From: Gyromitra esculenta
Taxonomy: Eukaryota > Ascomycota > Pezizomycetes > Pezizales > Discinaceae
Reading direction: 5' to 3'
Length of the DNA stretch: 64,000 nt
NCBI GenBank assembly: GCA_038503075.1
Contig: JBCAML010000007.1
Span: forward strand, 1,054,001 to 1,118,000
Below, one piece after another: positions 1-10,837 of the stretch. The notes beneath the pieces are model-generated. The model was not told the origin of the DNA and did no database searches. It saw only the letters and a list, made by a program, of their open reading frames with translations. A program made the translations under genes and the position numbers. Position 1 is the stretch's first letter. Each line of letters opens with the position of its first letter.

Positions 1-275
1 CGATAAAACATAAGAATCTGGACTGGATGCAGCTCGAAAGTAGCCAAGGGGCTTCTGGGCCTGTTGGTATTGCCATAAGCGTCTTCAAAGCTATTGATGA
101 GATCCTAAAGATGGCGAAATGCGCTGGACTAGATTGGCGACTTTATACATACATTCTGAGACCACGTTATCTGCAGAGTACTGTCTTGGGTTTGAATTGT
201 TCGGCAATGTGGGTGTCATCAATGTGCAATTTTTGCGTGCCAGGTCGTGCATATATATTGAGAAAGGTGGGGTGA
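1..275 (+). CDS. possible 3' part of a gene running in from the left edge
   Basis: A reading frame (codons in phase with position 3) is open from the window edge to a stop at 273-275. Its first ~50 residues look protein-like, with mixed helix-forming residues (for example VFKAIDEILKMAKCAGLDW) and no low-complexity bias. The part after about position 165 looks less coding-like, so a splice donor may lie near there. I do not recognise a family. The only ATG in the early part is at position 27. It may be the last or a middle exon of a gene outside the window, a decayed copy, or a chance open frame. Confidence 0.2.
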   Translation, partial: IKHKNLDWMQLESSQGASGPVGIAISVFKAIDEILKMAKCAGLDWRLYTYILRPRYLQSTVLGLNCSAMWVSSMCNFCVPGRAYILRKVG

Positions 276-1266
276 AGTTCACACAGGTGGTTGTTGAGCC
301 AAGGATTGGTCCGAGCCTTCGCGAATACATAACGACTTCGGGCTGCATACCAAAGCAAACTCAACACCGACTTTCGCCGTTTCCATACGGTGATTGATCA
401 TTCTTGCGTCTGCGCCGCGAAATTGACAGGCTACGTACGACAAACGGTCTCAGCTGTCTCCGAGTTCTTGGTGTCTCTTGTTTTTTTGCTGACACTGGGA
501 AGCTGTTGTTGTCATTCCTGAACCACCCCCTACCTACCTCGTCTTGCCTGTACTGGTTTGGGAGAAGTTCAAGGCCAGCTGCACTCAATCCACCCAAGCA
601 CGCACCTGAACCTAGGCTGGACCCACAGGACTCTTCGCCTTCCATCCTCTCAGATTGACTCCCATTTCTCCCTCTCTCGCTTACGTCCCCCTTTCGCTCA
701 TGTGCCGCTGTAACTCCCGGCTGTAAACGAGAACAACGTCTTACGATTCACGACGTCCATGATCCCCACGACCTCACACCCGACATCTGACAACCACAAC
801 GGAAAAATAACCATTGATCCTTCTTGCTGAAGCCAAGGGCCCAAAATCAAATATTCTTTGTCAAGGTTCCCGAGAAACCTGCTTGTCAGCATTTGACAAA
901 CACAGAACGAGACCCTCGTCACTCCCGTCCTAGTCGGTCTCCACGACAACGGGATCACAACCAAAATTCCCATTCTTAAGGTGGAGCCAGCGCCACAATC
1001 CATCCCGAGAGCCCATTACGGTTATTACGAGGGTGAGGATCCAGCCGAGTTGATTATCAGGATATTGAAAACCAAATTGTCTTTTGGGTGAGTGCTTGGA
1101 GCGGGATATCAACTGTTGTCCATGAAAGTTAACGTCATCCAAGGTTTACCCATTGCCAGCATTTGCGGGGAATAGGTTGGGTTGCGTGCTCTGGGTTGTA
1201 GTGAGGTTTCATCACTATCCTCGAAAATCGAGTGTCTAAGGGGCGGGGTTGGTCATCATCTGGAAC
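276..1266. other. intergenic / upstream region of the PHD gene
   Basis: No convincing coding region is visible. Short open frames on both strands lack protein-like composition and overlap each other. The stretch from about 480 to 700 is rich in C and T, as in many fungal promoters and 5' leaders, and probably belongs to the promoter or leader of the PHD gene that starts at 1267. Confidence 0.5.
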
Positions 1267-4200
1267 ATGAATCCTCAGCGTCGAGGTTTCAAGTAAGTAT
1301 CCTCTCGTTACGTTTACTATCCCCTCCTCCACTTCTTCATTCACTTCTTTCTAAGTCTTCTTTATGCTGATAACTTTGGCTCATAGTCGGTCAAACGTCC
1401 CATCCTCAGCCGCACCGTTATCCTCAAATACCTCATATGCGATCAACACAACTCAACAACCACCCATGCCGAGCTATAGTACATTCTCTCCGGACCTCAA
1501 GTGGCACAATACCCTTCCGGAGGACTTCAACGGCCGTTCAAAATCTTCAAACTCTGATCACCCTTCCTCAGTAAATCTCAAAAAACGCCCTTCCGGCACA
1601 CTCGAGAACATTAATACTATCCTCCAATCACATGTTCACCACACAATAACATCACCCAATCATCTTTCTCCGGTTCCACCAACACATACATTGAGTTCGA
1701 GCCCGCTGCCGTCACCGAGCAAACGATCAAGGGAATTACCAAACCAACTCACTAGAACACCCATCAAGAGCAAACCTTCAGCCAGTATCAACAGTTCTGG
1801 CTCTGGCATGCAAACGCCTCCTCCGAGTGGTACAACTACAGCGAGAAAGCGGGGGAGGCCATCGAAAAAAGGTCATCCAACCTCAGCCAACAACAATCCC
1901 TCTCCCCCTTCACCTCAGGGAGCAAGCCCTACCAAGAAATTGTATCTTGGAGGAAATTACAGCACACAAAATCTAACGATACACCATAGCAAGTTTGAAT
2001 CACAGCACCCCGATTCCGGTATTACAATGCCTGCATCTGACGACATACCATCTACTAATTTTCACCCCAAGAACGATGAGAATATCTGGGACGGGGGGTT
2101 GGATTACATGGCGGGGCTAGGTGGCAATTCTCATGGGCTGGGCCACTCTGCAAGCTTTGATTGGTCTTCCATTCGGAACAACGCATCCATGGACAACCTT
2201 GCTTCCCTAACCGACATCTTCGGGCCTTCCCCATCTGCCCGGCGGCGACAAAGTCAGTCTTCATTTACAGATGAGACATCCGATAATCCCACATTCTCGT
2301 TCCTCGAATTTGACGACCCGTACGGCTTGGAAATGCCGCTAGATGTCAATCCGAATCTACTTTTTTCATCGGCAACCAATAGCGCAGCGTCGTCTATGAT
2401 AGGAGGGCTGGGCGAAGATTATAAGTCATTTACATTTATCCAGCAGCCATATCAACATCAGCACTTGCAGCATCTCCGGGAACAAGAACTAGAAATTCAA
2501 AGGCAGAGACAACTGCAGGAAAAGATCTCGAAGGAAAAACTTAAGAGAGAGCGCACGGTGGCAGCGTCCGGTGGCCGTAATGGGTCACGACATTCAAGTG
2601 TGCTAAATCATAGCAGAAGCGATGGTTTCCTCCACGCTCCTGGAAGAAGAAGACAAGATACCAGGGCTGCTAACTTCAATGCTGCGGCTATCAAGAGATG
2701 TAGTAGCAATATTAGTCGGAGAGTGGATATGGAGCGTGCTATCACACCAGAACCGTCTCTCCGGAGGATCAATCAGTCTCAATTGCTGAAGCGGACCCCT
2801 GGGGAGATACAAATCAAGGCACCGAAGACAAGGACAGAGGTGGTCCTCGCGATTTCGCCAGGGGGCCGAGCTAAAACTGAGACAATGGTGATATACGAAA
2901 GTTCCGACACCGATATTACGGAGGCTGCCCCTCCAGGATGGGATTCGCTTGAGGAAAGTGACTCATCGTTCGATGACGACGTACCTCGGGGCCTTGGACC
3001 GGATGGTATCGATTACGCACTGTATCAGCAGCGTAAAGCTGCTGATCCGCTTCGAGATACCAGACCGGCCCCACACAGACTAAACATTCCACTCCATCAG
3101 AGTTCTTCAAGAGTACCTCCACCACCAAGAACGCCAACTCGAAGGTCACCTTTGAAGATGCCAGTCTCAGGGACTAGTAGAAGGAGTAATGGCTTCGCTG
3201 CTAGCGCTGCTGCTGCTACATCTACAAGTGGGAGACTTGACTCCTCACCAAGACTTCCAACCCCTTTAAAATCAAGTCCTCCTTCCGGATTCGATCGTCG
3301 ATTGAGAGAACGGGTTAGGAGGGCAAGTCACTCTAGTTTAACTCCTTCACAGTCGATGTCCGCCCTAGGGACTCCAAGGTTAGGGCCAATGCAAGAGGTC
3401 AGCGATGAGTCGGAGGCCGAGACTGTAGTTGATGGAACTGAGATCGGAATTCTCGATGAAATGGAAGAGGAAGAAGAGGATGGGGATGCCCTACATGCCT
3501 TGAAAAAGGTCATGATGGCTCGGAGGATTGGTGACGCAAGTGGGGGTGAATCTCTGCCTGCTAAAAACACAAAACTGCTAGATAGTGTAGACTAATCAGG
3601 ATTTACGTAGCCGTATCCCTTGAATGTACCCCAACAAGACCCCGATCCGGCAGCGCAATCAGACAACAAATATTCTCCACTGGAAGCAGTATTGGTTCTC
3701 GTTCCAGCACCCGCCATGGCCAGATACATCCAACGCTATTAAGAGCCTCGCCGGTCAAGAAGAAGTTATTCGAAGAACAAATCATGAGAAGCGCTAGTCG
3801 CCAGAAAACCGTTGCCGATGGAGGATATCACCCACAAGGCCAATTAAATTTTCGAAATACCTTTAATATTGGGACGGAATCTGATTCTGTAACACCGAAG
3901 CGCCGTACTAGAGCTATGGGAAGGAAAATCCAAGGCAATCCGGACGGCGCAACACGCTGTGTATGCGGGGAGACTGATGACGATGGCGGCACGACGATGG
4001 TTCAATGGTATGTATCTAGTATTAGGGCATCTATTATCTTTTAAACACTGCGAGGGTGTACCACTATGATATTTCGTTTATAAGCCCCCCATTACCGCCG
4101 ATTCTCAGATGTTATAGAGACTGAACTAATTCGTATTGGATATAGCGATTCGTGTAGTAATTGGTTGCATCTGAAATGCGTTGGATACAATCGTAAATCA

Positions 4201-4383
4201 TTGCCAAAGGAGTTCGAGTGTGTGTTCTGTACGGTACAAGCAACACGAGCAACACAGGCGGGGAGTCTTTATCAAAACCAGGGAAGGACGAGATCGAGAC
4301 GCCTTGCGGAAGAGGGGTCACTTGACGGTCGTTGTAGTATCACATCAACGCCATCAAGGGTGGGGAGAATCGGTGGTAGATGA
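1267..4383 (+). CDS. PHD-finger protein with AT-hook, putative chromatin regulator
   Basis: Predicted protein of 937 aa from four exons: 1267-1292, 1387-~3539, 3611-4007 and 4146-4383. The small first exon ends at GTAAGT, and its frame joins exon 2 after the TCATAG acceptor. Intron 3 splits a zinc-ligand Cys codon. The donor of intron 2 is uncertain: 3531 and 3540 both keep the frame, while reading on reaches a stop at 3593. The protein is mostly disordered (Ser/Pro/Thr-rich). It has an AT-hook core KRGRP near residues 163-167, a Gln/Arg-rich helix near 360-400 and an acidic stretch near 700. A complete Cys4-His-Cys3 PHD finger lies at the C-terminus (C843, C845, C859, C862, H867, C870, C884, C887, with W865 before the His). 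PHD fingers read histone H3 tails and AT-hooks bind AT-rich minor groove, so a nuclear chromatin role is inferred. The exact orthologue is not identified. Confidence 0.85.
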
Positions 4384-7009
4384 TGATTAGATGTTGGAAG
4401 TGATATTCGGAGAAAAGGGAGCGTTTTCGCCTGGCAGACGGGGGTGTGGAGACATTGAAACGTGAAACGAGAGATACAACATACATTCGGGTGGAGTTTG
4501 ATGGTATGAGACATTTTTAAATATATGTCTCTAGAGTTTGGTGCACTGATAGCCCCGCATCAATGATGGTACAAACTGTTCCGTTGTCTGTTTTATCTCG
4601 GATTGTTTTTTTATTTTTTATTTTTATTTCTATTTACATATATCACGATTGTAGCACGAAGAGTACTCCCCTACAGATTATTTCCTTCTATGGTAAGACA
4701 TCTGACTATTTATTTTCTTATTGTTCCAATCATTCTCGAAATTCTCTTCTGCATCTTGATTCTACCTCCCTCTTACCTTCTTCCGCCGTGCGAGATCCTA
4801 CTTTAACCTGATGGGATGTATTTTGATAAATCATACCAAAACTCACTGCATCACGTTCCATCATATATTCAATTTTTTTGTAATTCATGCAAGGCTCTCT
4901 CTCGAATAGCTCGTTATATTTATAGACATCACTGAGTGCAAAGGCATGCAAAGGTGGGTCAGGATTATTTGAAAGTAATAACAGAGGGATAGTTGTTTAT
5001 TTTGCGCCACTCTCCCTTTGTTTTTGTTTTTCTTTCGATGCTGTGGGGAATTTTATATTGGGTGTACTAGGGAGGGGGCGGGGAGCGTGGTGTGTGTGTG
5101 AATGAGCGAATGGGAATGAGACAGGAATAATGATTGGTTTTTTGAAGATAGGGCGCAGAGTTCTACTAGGATGGTCGCCCTCTAGATTAACAATCTGCCC
5201 AATGAAGTACAGACATCATACAAGGGGAGGTGTTAACACATCTTTGTGTTCTGTCGGTGAGACTTTCCGAAACGATGACAAGCACGATTAGATAACCCCT
5301 CCCGACTGCCACCACCAGTCGAAAGCAATGCAAAGCTTGTTTGCATCCACAAAAACCTGGTGTTTTTGGTCATATTCCTGCAGGCCTGCGGCCCAAGAGA
5401 GGTGAGGGTGGGGGGAAAAAAATCCATAAATCCAACTTCACCTGAAAACGATCATGCATTTGTCCTAATAGAAGCTATTATCATAAGCATCAGTACTAGG
5501 TGAATAGAACAACATGCCAGACCCCAAATTACCCAGAAACCACACGCATCCACCCAATCAGCGGCGAGGACACAAGTAACTATTTAATCGCAGCTGAATA
5601 TTTAACTCCAATGGGTGCCTCCGGAGCGTTAAAATATGACATTTATGGCAGATTGCGGGATCGTAGTACCGTGGCCTATGGATATGGAAAAACAGCATGC
5701 GGAACCTTTGCTGCGCACTCTGCAGTTTTCTTCTCTCGTGTTGATATATCTTGCTGAAAGTGAAATTATAGGCTTCACTGGTGTCTGTTTAAATTTGAAG
5801 AAAAAAAGAGAGATTCAGCTCCAAACCACCAAGGCTGGGGTTATCCCCTCAGTCAAGAAATGAGCTTCCGCCAATCGTGGGAGATCTGAAAACCCAAGTA
5901 CCTATACTTCTCCCTTAGGTCCAACCAGCAGCTTTTTATACACTCTTGACAAATATGTATCGATGTCTCTTCCGGATTGAATATATGGTATACGTACTAC
6001 TCTCTTATACGACGGCGAAATAGATGTATGACTTTAATATTATGTGGGAAAGCTACGCAGCGTAAAAATTAAGATATGCGGAGAAGACTTTGGCTAAATA
6101 CCTATGTAGAAACTACTCTATACCATGGTAATATAGCTGCTAAAAAAATACTATAAACATGCTTATCACAGCAGTAACTCGACGGATCGTAAAATTAGAG
6201 TGACTAAAACGATTAGAGGGAGTAGCAATAATATATATTTTCAGTTCGACAATACCAAAGCACCTCCCATAGCTAGATCGTTGCCAGGAAAAATGCAGAC
6301 CCAACAAGGATGGATACGAAGAGACATCGCTTAGCCCCAATGCTACTTCGGGGTGACCCCGGCATCAATTACTGGGCGCTGTTGCTTCGGTAGTGACAAC
6401 GACAGAAAGAACACAGTACAGGCCATGCGCCTGGCGATCATGCCCCAACATACCTCTGTTGCTGAAAAGTCACTATCCTCGTTCTAGCAATCTCTATCCA
6501 TAAGGAAAAAGTATCTAGCTATCTATACATGTAGTCGTCGAAGCCATCGATCAATCACTACACCAAACAGCTGCTAACCCACAACAAAGAATAGCCACCC
6601 AACAATATTTTCAAAATAAGCATCTCCACGCAGTATATTAGTGATAATGTACCTAATGAATAAACAACAACAACAAGTATATTAGTGATTCTGAGTTTAT
6701 CCCGAGTGACAACCCATGCTGTGATACGTGTATCTATATCCTAAGCTATGTGAAAACATAACTGTTTTCAGCTATGGATATGGACCTAAACAAACACCTT
6801 CATCTAATTAACACCTTGGTCTTGGGAACTCTAACTGACAGTGGTTGGATTGCCCATTCTTAGTACTGATTAATACACTTTCATGACGACTTATGAGCAC
6901 TGTGTATATCTCAGACCAGAAAACATTCTAGCACGTTATATGTTCCTTCGCAGTACCGCATAAACGCCATATAAGCGTAACTTAAGTTCCATAGTGATTC
7001 TCGCCACAT

Positions 7010-7036
7010 GCATACGCCGCATACGCCGCATACGCC
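7010..7036. repeat. tandem repeat, three copies of a 9-mer
   Basis: Three perfect head-to-tail copies of GCATACGCC, followed by a partial degenerate unit (ACATAC). It is a short minisatellite in intergenic DNA, 53 bp left of the inverted repeat at 7089. Confidence 0.9.
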
Positions 7037-7088
7037 ACATACTATGGGGGATTGGAGTTATTTTCATCTGAAACGAATTACCGTATCT

Positions 7089-7285
7089 ACTCGAATAATT
7101 AGTTGAATCCGGTGTCTCCGGAGTACTTACAGCAACCAGCAAATTATATATAAAGCTGTTGTACTTCCAGATTTCAGTAAACAGCGTTGCAACGACCACA
7201 GCCTCGAAAGTACCTGTAGACAACGTGTAGTTTGCTGGTTGCCACAAGTACTCTGGAGATACCGGATTTAACCAATTATCCGAGT
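7089..7285. repeat. imperfect inverted repeat (MITE-like), transition-only divergence
   Basis: The 55-bp arm at 7089-7143 matches the reverse complement of 7231-7285 at 47 of 55 positions with no gaps. The spacer is 87 bp. All eight mismatches are transitions (A/G or C/T). The left arm begins ACTCGAATAATTAG, preceded by TACCGTATCT. Beyond the arms the two sides no longer match, and no target-site duplication is obvious. It probably represents a small non-autonomous DNA transposon or the fused ends of one, later changed by C-to-T type mutation. Confidence 0.8.
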
Positions 7286-8058
7286 GCTGAAGCACCCACG
7301 ACGAGAGAATCTAGAAGTGCATCAGTACCTATATGTAGACAATGTCCACCAGATGTTTGCGTTGGTCTTCAAGACTTGATTGGATTAATATTTTCAGTAA
7401 GAAATGAATTCTTTTCCTTTTTACATTTATATCGGTGATTGATAACCTATATCATTGACAATACTTCACTTTATCTATGTTGGAGAAGCTTCCTAATACG
7501 GGGTGCCTCCACGGGTGTGGCTTCGGAGTCGGAAATGATTGAGAGACAGGTACCCGAGCACACGGGCACTCGAGCGCCCAAGAGAGAGCTATTTAGATAG
7601 GGATCGTATGCCCACCTCAAGCAATAAAGCAATCGAGTCCTCTATTCCTCCCTACGCGCCCTAATATTACAACAATCTAGTCATTTATATACCGAGTGAT
7701 AGCTCATGATAGACAACGTAGTCATCCTTGATGGCACCAAGTCAGTGTTACGGGATTAACTTATTACTCTATCCTGTTCAGCTTACAGATATTGTAGTGA
7801 ATATATGGTAATTAGAGGCCAGTATGAACCCTTTGGTACCAGTTCCAAATTCCAGAGTGGAATCAAACCCTTTTTGTCTAAGCCTACACTGCCATAACTA
7901 CAAACCCAAAAAAAACGAAGATATACAAAAACCCCCCAAACACCGGTCTACTGGCAATAAAATAAAATGAAGAGATCTTGGTTCTCTAGTTATAGATATC
8001 CCCTCAAGACAATACTTCAATCTTACACACAAGGCTAGAAAAATGATGCTGTCACAAT

Positions 8059-9640
8059 CTAGTCACACACTTCCTCGCCACATGGGACTCCTGTAGCGTC
8101 GATAACACCTTGTGGCACGTCCTCGAGTTTCGGGTTTAGTTTGACTTTCTTTTGCTCGTTTCCTTTTGCTTCTTCCGCTTCCTTCTTGGTCTTTTTCTTG
8201 AACTGCAATGCACCTTTCTTAATTGCTTCTTCTGGCAACGGACGATAGTACGGTTGGCAGCGGTACCATGGGACGGTACGGCGGACACGACGGTAGGTGC
8301 CATCTGGGTTCTCAAGCTCGACCATTATTCCTTCTTTTTCTCCCTTCTCCTCTCCCTCTTTCTCCTCATCTTCGTCGGCAGGCGTATCAGGGCCAACCCA
8401 CTTCCCATCCGCATCCAGCGCTTCCGGGTTCACCTCCAGTTCTTGCTCAATAACTTTTTCCACCTCACTCAGACAAGCCTCAAAAGCCGCTAATACGTCC
8501 TCCCCCACCCTCGCACCGCTCCTCGCCAGCAAATCCCTCACATGCGTATGGCGTGGCAGTAGCGTATGCCAAAGTTTAAACAAATGGCTCTTAATCGGCG
8601 TCAGGCTCGGATCCAACAACGCGACTTCCGCCACCCTCCTTGCACGCTTCGTATCAATCGGCAGATCCCCAAACTTTAAATGCGGCAACACAAACTCTCT
8701 AACAATCCCAAAATACTCCCGCGCCATCATATCCATGCGCGGGAACCGTTTGTCCCAATCGGAATCAGTCTGGAAAACAGCCGGATTATGGAGGTTCCCT
8801 TCGGCAGACATAACACCGTCGACGCCCGTCTCTTTGATGCAGCGCGTAACGTCTTCCTGCCAGAGCACGTTCCCGTTCGCGAATACCACAACCTCGTGCG
8901 GGAGGTGCGCGCGGATGTAGCGGATCGTGTCCCAGTCTGCCATTCCCGTGTTGTGGCCTTTCTGGTCTCGTGTTCGTCCGTGGACGGTTACGACACTGGC
9001 GCCCGCGGCGACGACCATACGTGCGTACTCCAGCGAACGCTCTTTGGTCTCTAGGATGCGGATCTTGGCCGTCACTGGGACATCGAGTTCTTCGTGTAGT
9101 GTGCTGATTAGGGAGGTGACGAGGGGCCATTCCTCTTGGAGGAACGCACCATAGTGGCCCTTCCGAGCGATGCCCTGTGGGCAACCGAGATTTAGATCGA
9201 CGGCGTCGCAGTACGGGGCAACGAGGCGTGCGGCGGAGAGGAGGTCAGCAGGCGAGTTGGAGCAGAATTGGACGAATGTTGGGCGGTCGTGGGAGGGGTT
9301 GCAGTCTTGATTAGGAGGTTGGAAGGATTGAGCTCGGTAGGTGGGAGCTGTAGCAAAGAGACGGGAATGAAACATGGGTGTATAGCAGAGTGTGCCAGGC
9401 GGAGAGTGGCGGCGAGAGAGAATGCGCCAGGCCTATACAGAAAGTTAGAAGGTTTAGATGGCTTGAGGGTATATGGGGGGGGCAAACATATTCGCTTTGC
9501 TCGACCATGGGAGCAACAATTGTCTTTGGTGACCCTATAGACTCGTAGAACACCCGTCCAAGCAGCTTCCGCCTCTTGATGGGTGCCTCTGAGTCTATAG
9601 GTGGCGCAGAGGCCCCCGAGGGCTCAGAATCGACTGTCAT
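8059..9640 (-). CDS. dus1: tRNA-dihydrouridine synthase Dus1 (positions 16/17 type)
   Basis: Predicted 508 aa from two exons, 9640-9488 and 9432-8059, with a 55-nt intron. The junction restores the family sequence SEY-AWRILSRR. Dus1 is a flavoprotein that reduces uridine to dihydrouridine in the D-loop of tRNAs (positions 16/17) using NADPH. Visible signatures are IVAPMVEQSE near residues 41-50 (FMN barrel start), VDLNLGCPQG near 129-138 with the conserved active-site Cys near 135, TAKIRI, VTVHGRTRDQKG, FANGNV and GVMSAEGNLHNP. The core is followed by a charged Glu/Lys-rich tail and a conserved-looking VPWYRCQPYYRP segment, so the protein is somewhat longer than a bare Dus domain. It is divergent from the arl3 gene at 9990. 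The start at 9640 is the first ATG of the open exon; its ~35 N-terminal residues are not conserved-looking. Confidence 0.95.
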
Positions 9641-9989
9641 CGTTGGTAGCAGGGCAGAAAGGCGCCGAGAGAACGAACGAGCGCAGACGAACGGGAATTT
9701 GATGCTGCGAAGGTGCGACAGTTTGGCGGGTGAATATGCCGTGGGGTATCTGGAGAGCTGCAGTTGTGGTGAAAAAACGTGAGAGCGGTGGTGAAGGTGG
9801 GGGTGTCGTTAAAGTTGCAGGGCTAGGGTTATCGCGTGCGGCTCTACCGGTGGGGCTTTTTTTTTGTGGACAGCGGTCGTTTCCGGCGACAGCTCCGCCA
9901 GCTCCACGACTTGCCCGCCCGCTTCAGCAACATCCTCCAAACCCCGAACCCTCACAGCAGCCCGCGATAACACTCCCTCCCCCGCCACA
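9641..9989. promoter_or_regulatory. shared divergent promoter region, dus1 / arl3
   Basis: Only 349 bp separate the start codons of dus1 (leftward) and arl3 (rightward), so both 5' leaders and core promoters must lie here. The right half is C-rich on the + strand just before the arl3 ATG, as in many fungal leaders. No clear TATA box is visible on either side. Confidence 0.6.
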
Positions 9990-10837
9990 ATGTACCACCT
10001 CGCAAAGGAGGTCTATTACTATGCTACCAGCAAAGAGGAATATTCCGTCCTGTAAGTCTCACTCCCCACCCCCGCTTCCGTCTGGGTTACAGCTCCGCCG
10101 TGAGTCCCTCTCCCCTCTCCATCTCAGCCAAAGCTGATTCGCCCATAGCCTTCTGGGCCTCGATAACGCCGGAAAAACCGTTCGTCTCTCCCACCCCCCT
10201 CTCCACTCTAACCAGAGCCACAAACTCACACAACTCAGACGCTCCTTGAAAAAGTCAAATCCCTCTACCTCCCTAACGGCCCAGCACCGCCCAAGGCAGG
10301 CTCCACTATCCCTACCGTCGGCCAAAACGTATCCTTGATCCCTCTCTCGTCGCCCAGCATATACCTGAAGCTCTGGGACATTGGCGGTCAATCCACGCTG
10401 CGCTCGTTATGGAAATCGTACTATTCGTCCGCACACGCGATTGTGTTTGTTATTGACTCGACAGACGTCCCAAGGATTGAAAGCGAGGTGGTGGACGTTC
10501 TGAAGGAGGTTGTGGAGCATGAGGAGACTGAGGGTGTGCCGGTGCTTGTGTTGGCAAATAAACAGGATCGCGATGAGAGTTTGGAGATTGCGCAGTTGAA
10601 GGAGGTCGTGAACCCAGTTATTGTGAGGCTAGGTGCAAGAGATAGTAGGGTTTTACCTGTGTCGGCTTTAGAGGGGTGAGTTTTGCTTCGCTTTTGTTAC
10701 ATCCCTAAAGTTAGGAAAGGGAGAGAGACGATTGCTGATTGGGTTATGGATGTAGGACTGGTGTGAAAGAAGCTGTCGAGTGGCTCAAGACTCGCGTCAT
10801 GTGGAATAAGGAATCAAGACCTCCGACTATGCGTTGA
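9990..10837 (+). CDS. arl3: Arf-like small GTPase Arl3 / ARFRP1
   Basis: Predicted 203 aa from four exons: 9990-10051, 10149-10179, 10239-10675 and 10756-10837. All junctions are in frame with GT/AG borders. Motifs are GLDNAGKT at 24-31 (P-loop), PTVG with the switch I Thr near 57, WDIGGQ at 77-82 (switch II), NKQD at 148-151 and SAL near 183 (G5). The N-terminus reads MYHLAKEVYYYATSKEEYSV. It lacks the Gly2 of myristoylated Arfs and starts with Met-Tyr like human ARFRP1. In yeast, Arl3 is N-terminally acetylated by NatC and anchored to Golgi by Sys1, where it recruits Arl1 and GRIP golgins; the same role is inferred here. A short insertion sits before the IYLKLWDIGG strand. The extra bases read through in frame and would make only a ~33-nt intron, so I kept them as coding. 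Confidence 0.95.

Larger units (their letters stand above)
4384..8058. other. gene-free region with repeats
   Basis: No coding region can be supported in 3.7 kb between the PHD gene and dus1. The segment 4590-4640 is T-rich and is probably the 3' region of the PHD gene. The rest is AT-rich DNA with stops in all frames. It includes a 9-bp tandem repeat at 7010-7036, a 55-bp-arm inverted repeat at 7089-7285 and one TACATGTA palindrome at 6526-6533. It looks like decayed transposon-derived sequence. Confidence 0.6.

Noticed and set aside
8297..8920. 207-codon open frame on the + strand
   Set aside because: Antisense shadow of the dus1 gene, whose protein is unambiguous.
10322..10364. Possible extra ~33-nt intron in arl3 (GTATCC ... 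CCCAG)
   Set aside because: It would be shorter than any other intron here and the sequence reads in frame through it, so it is kept as coding insertion.
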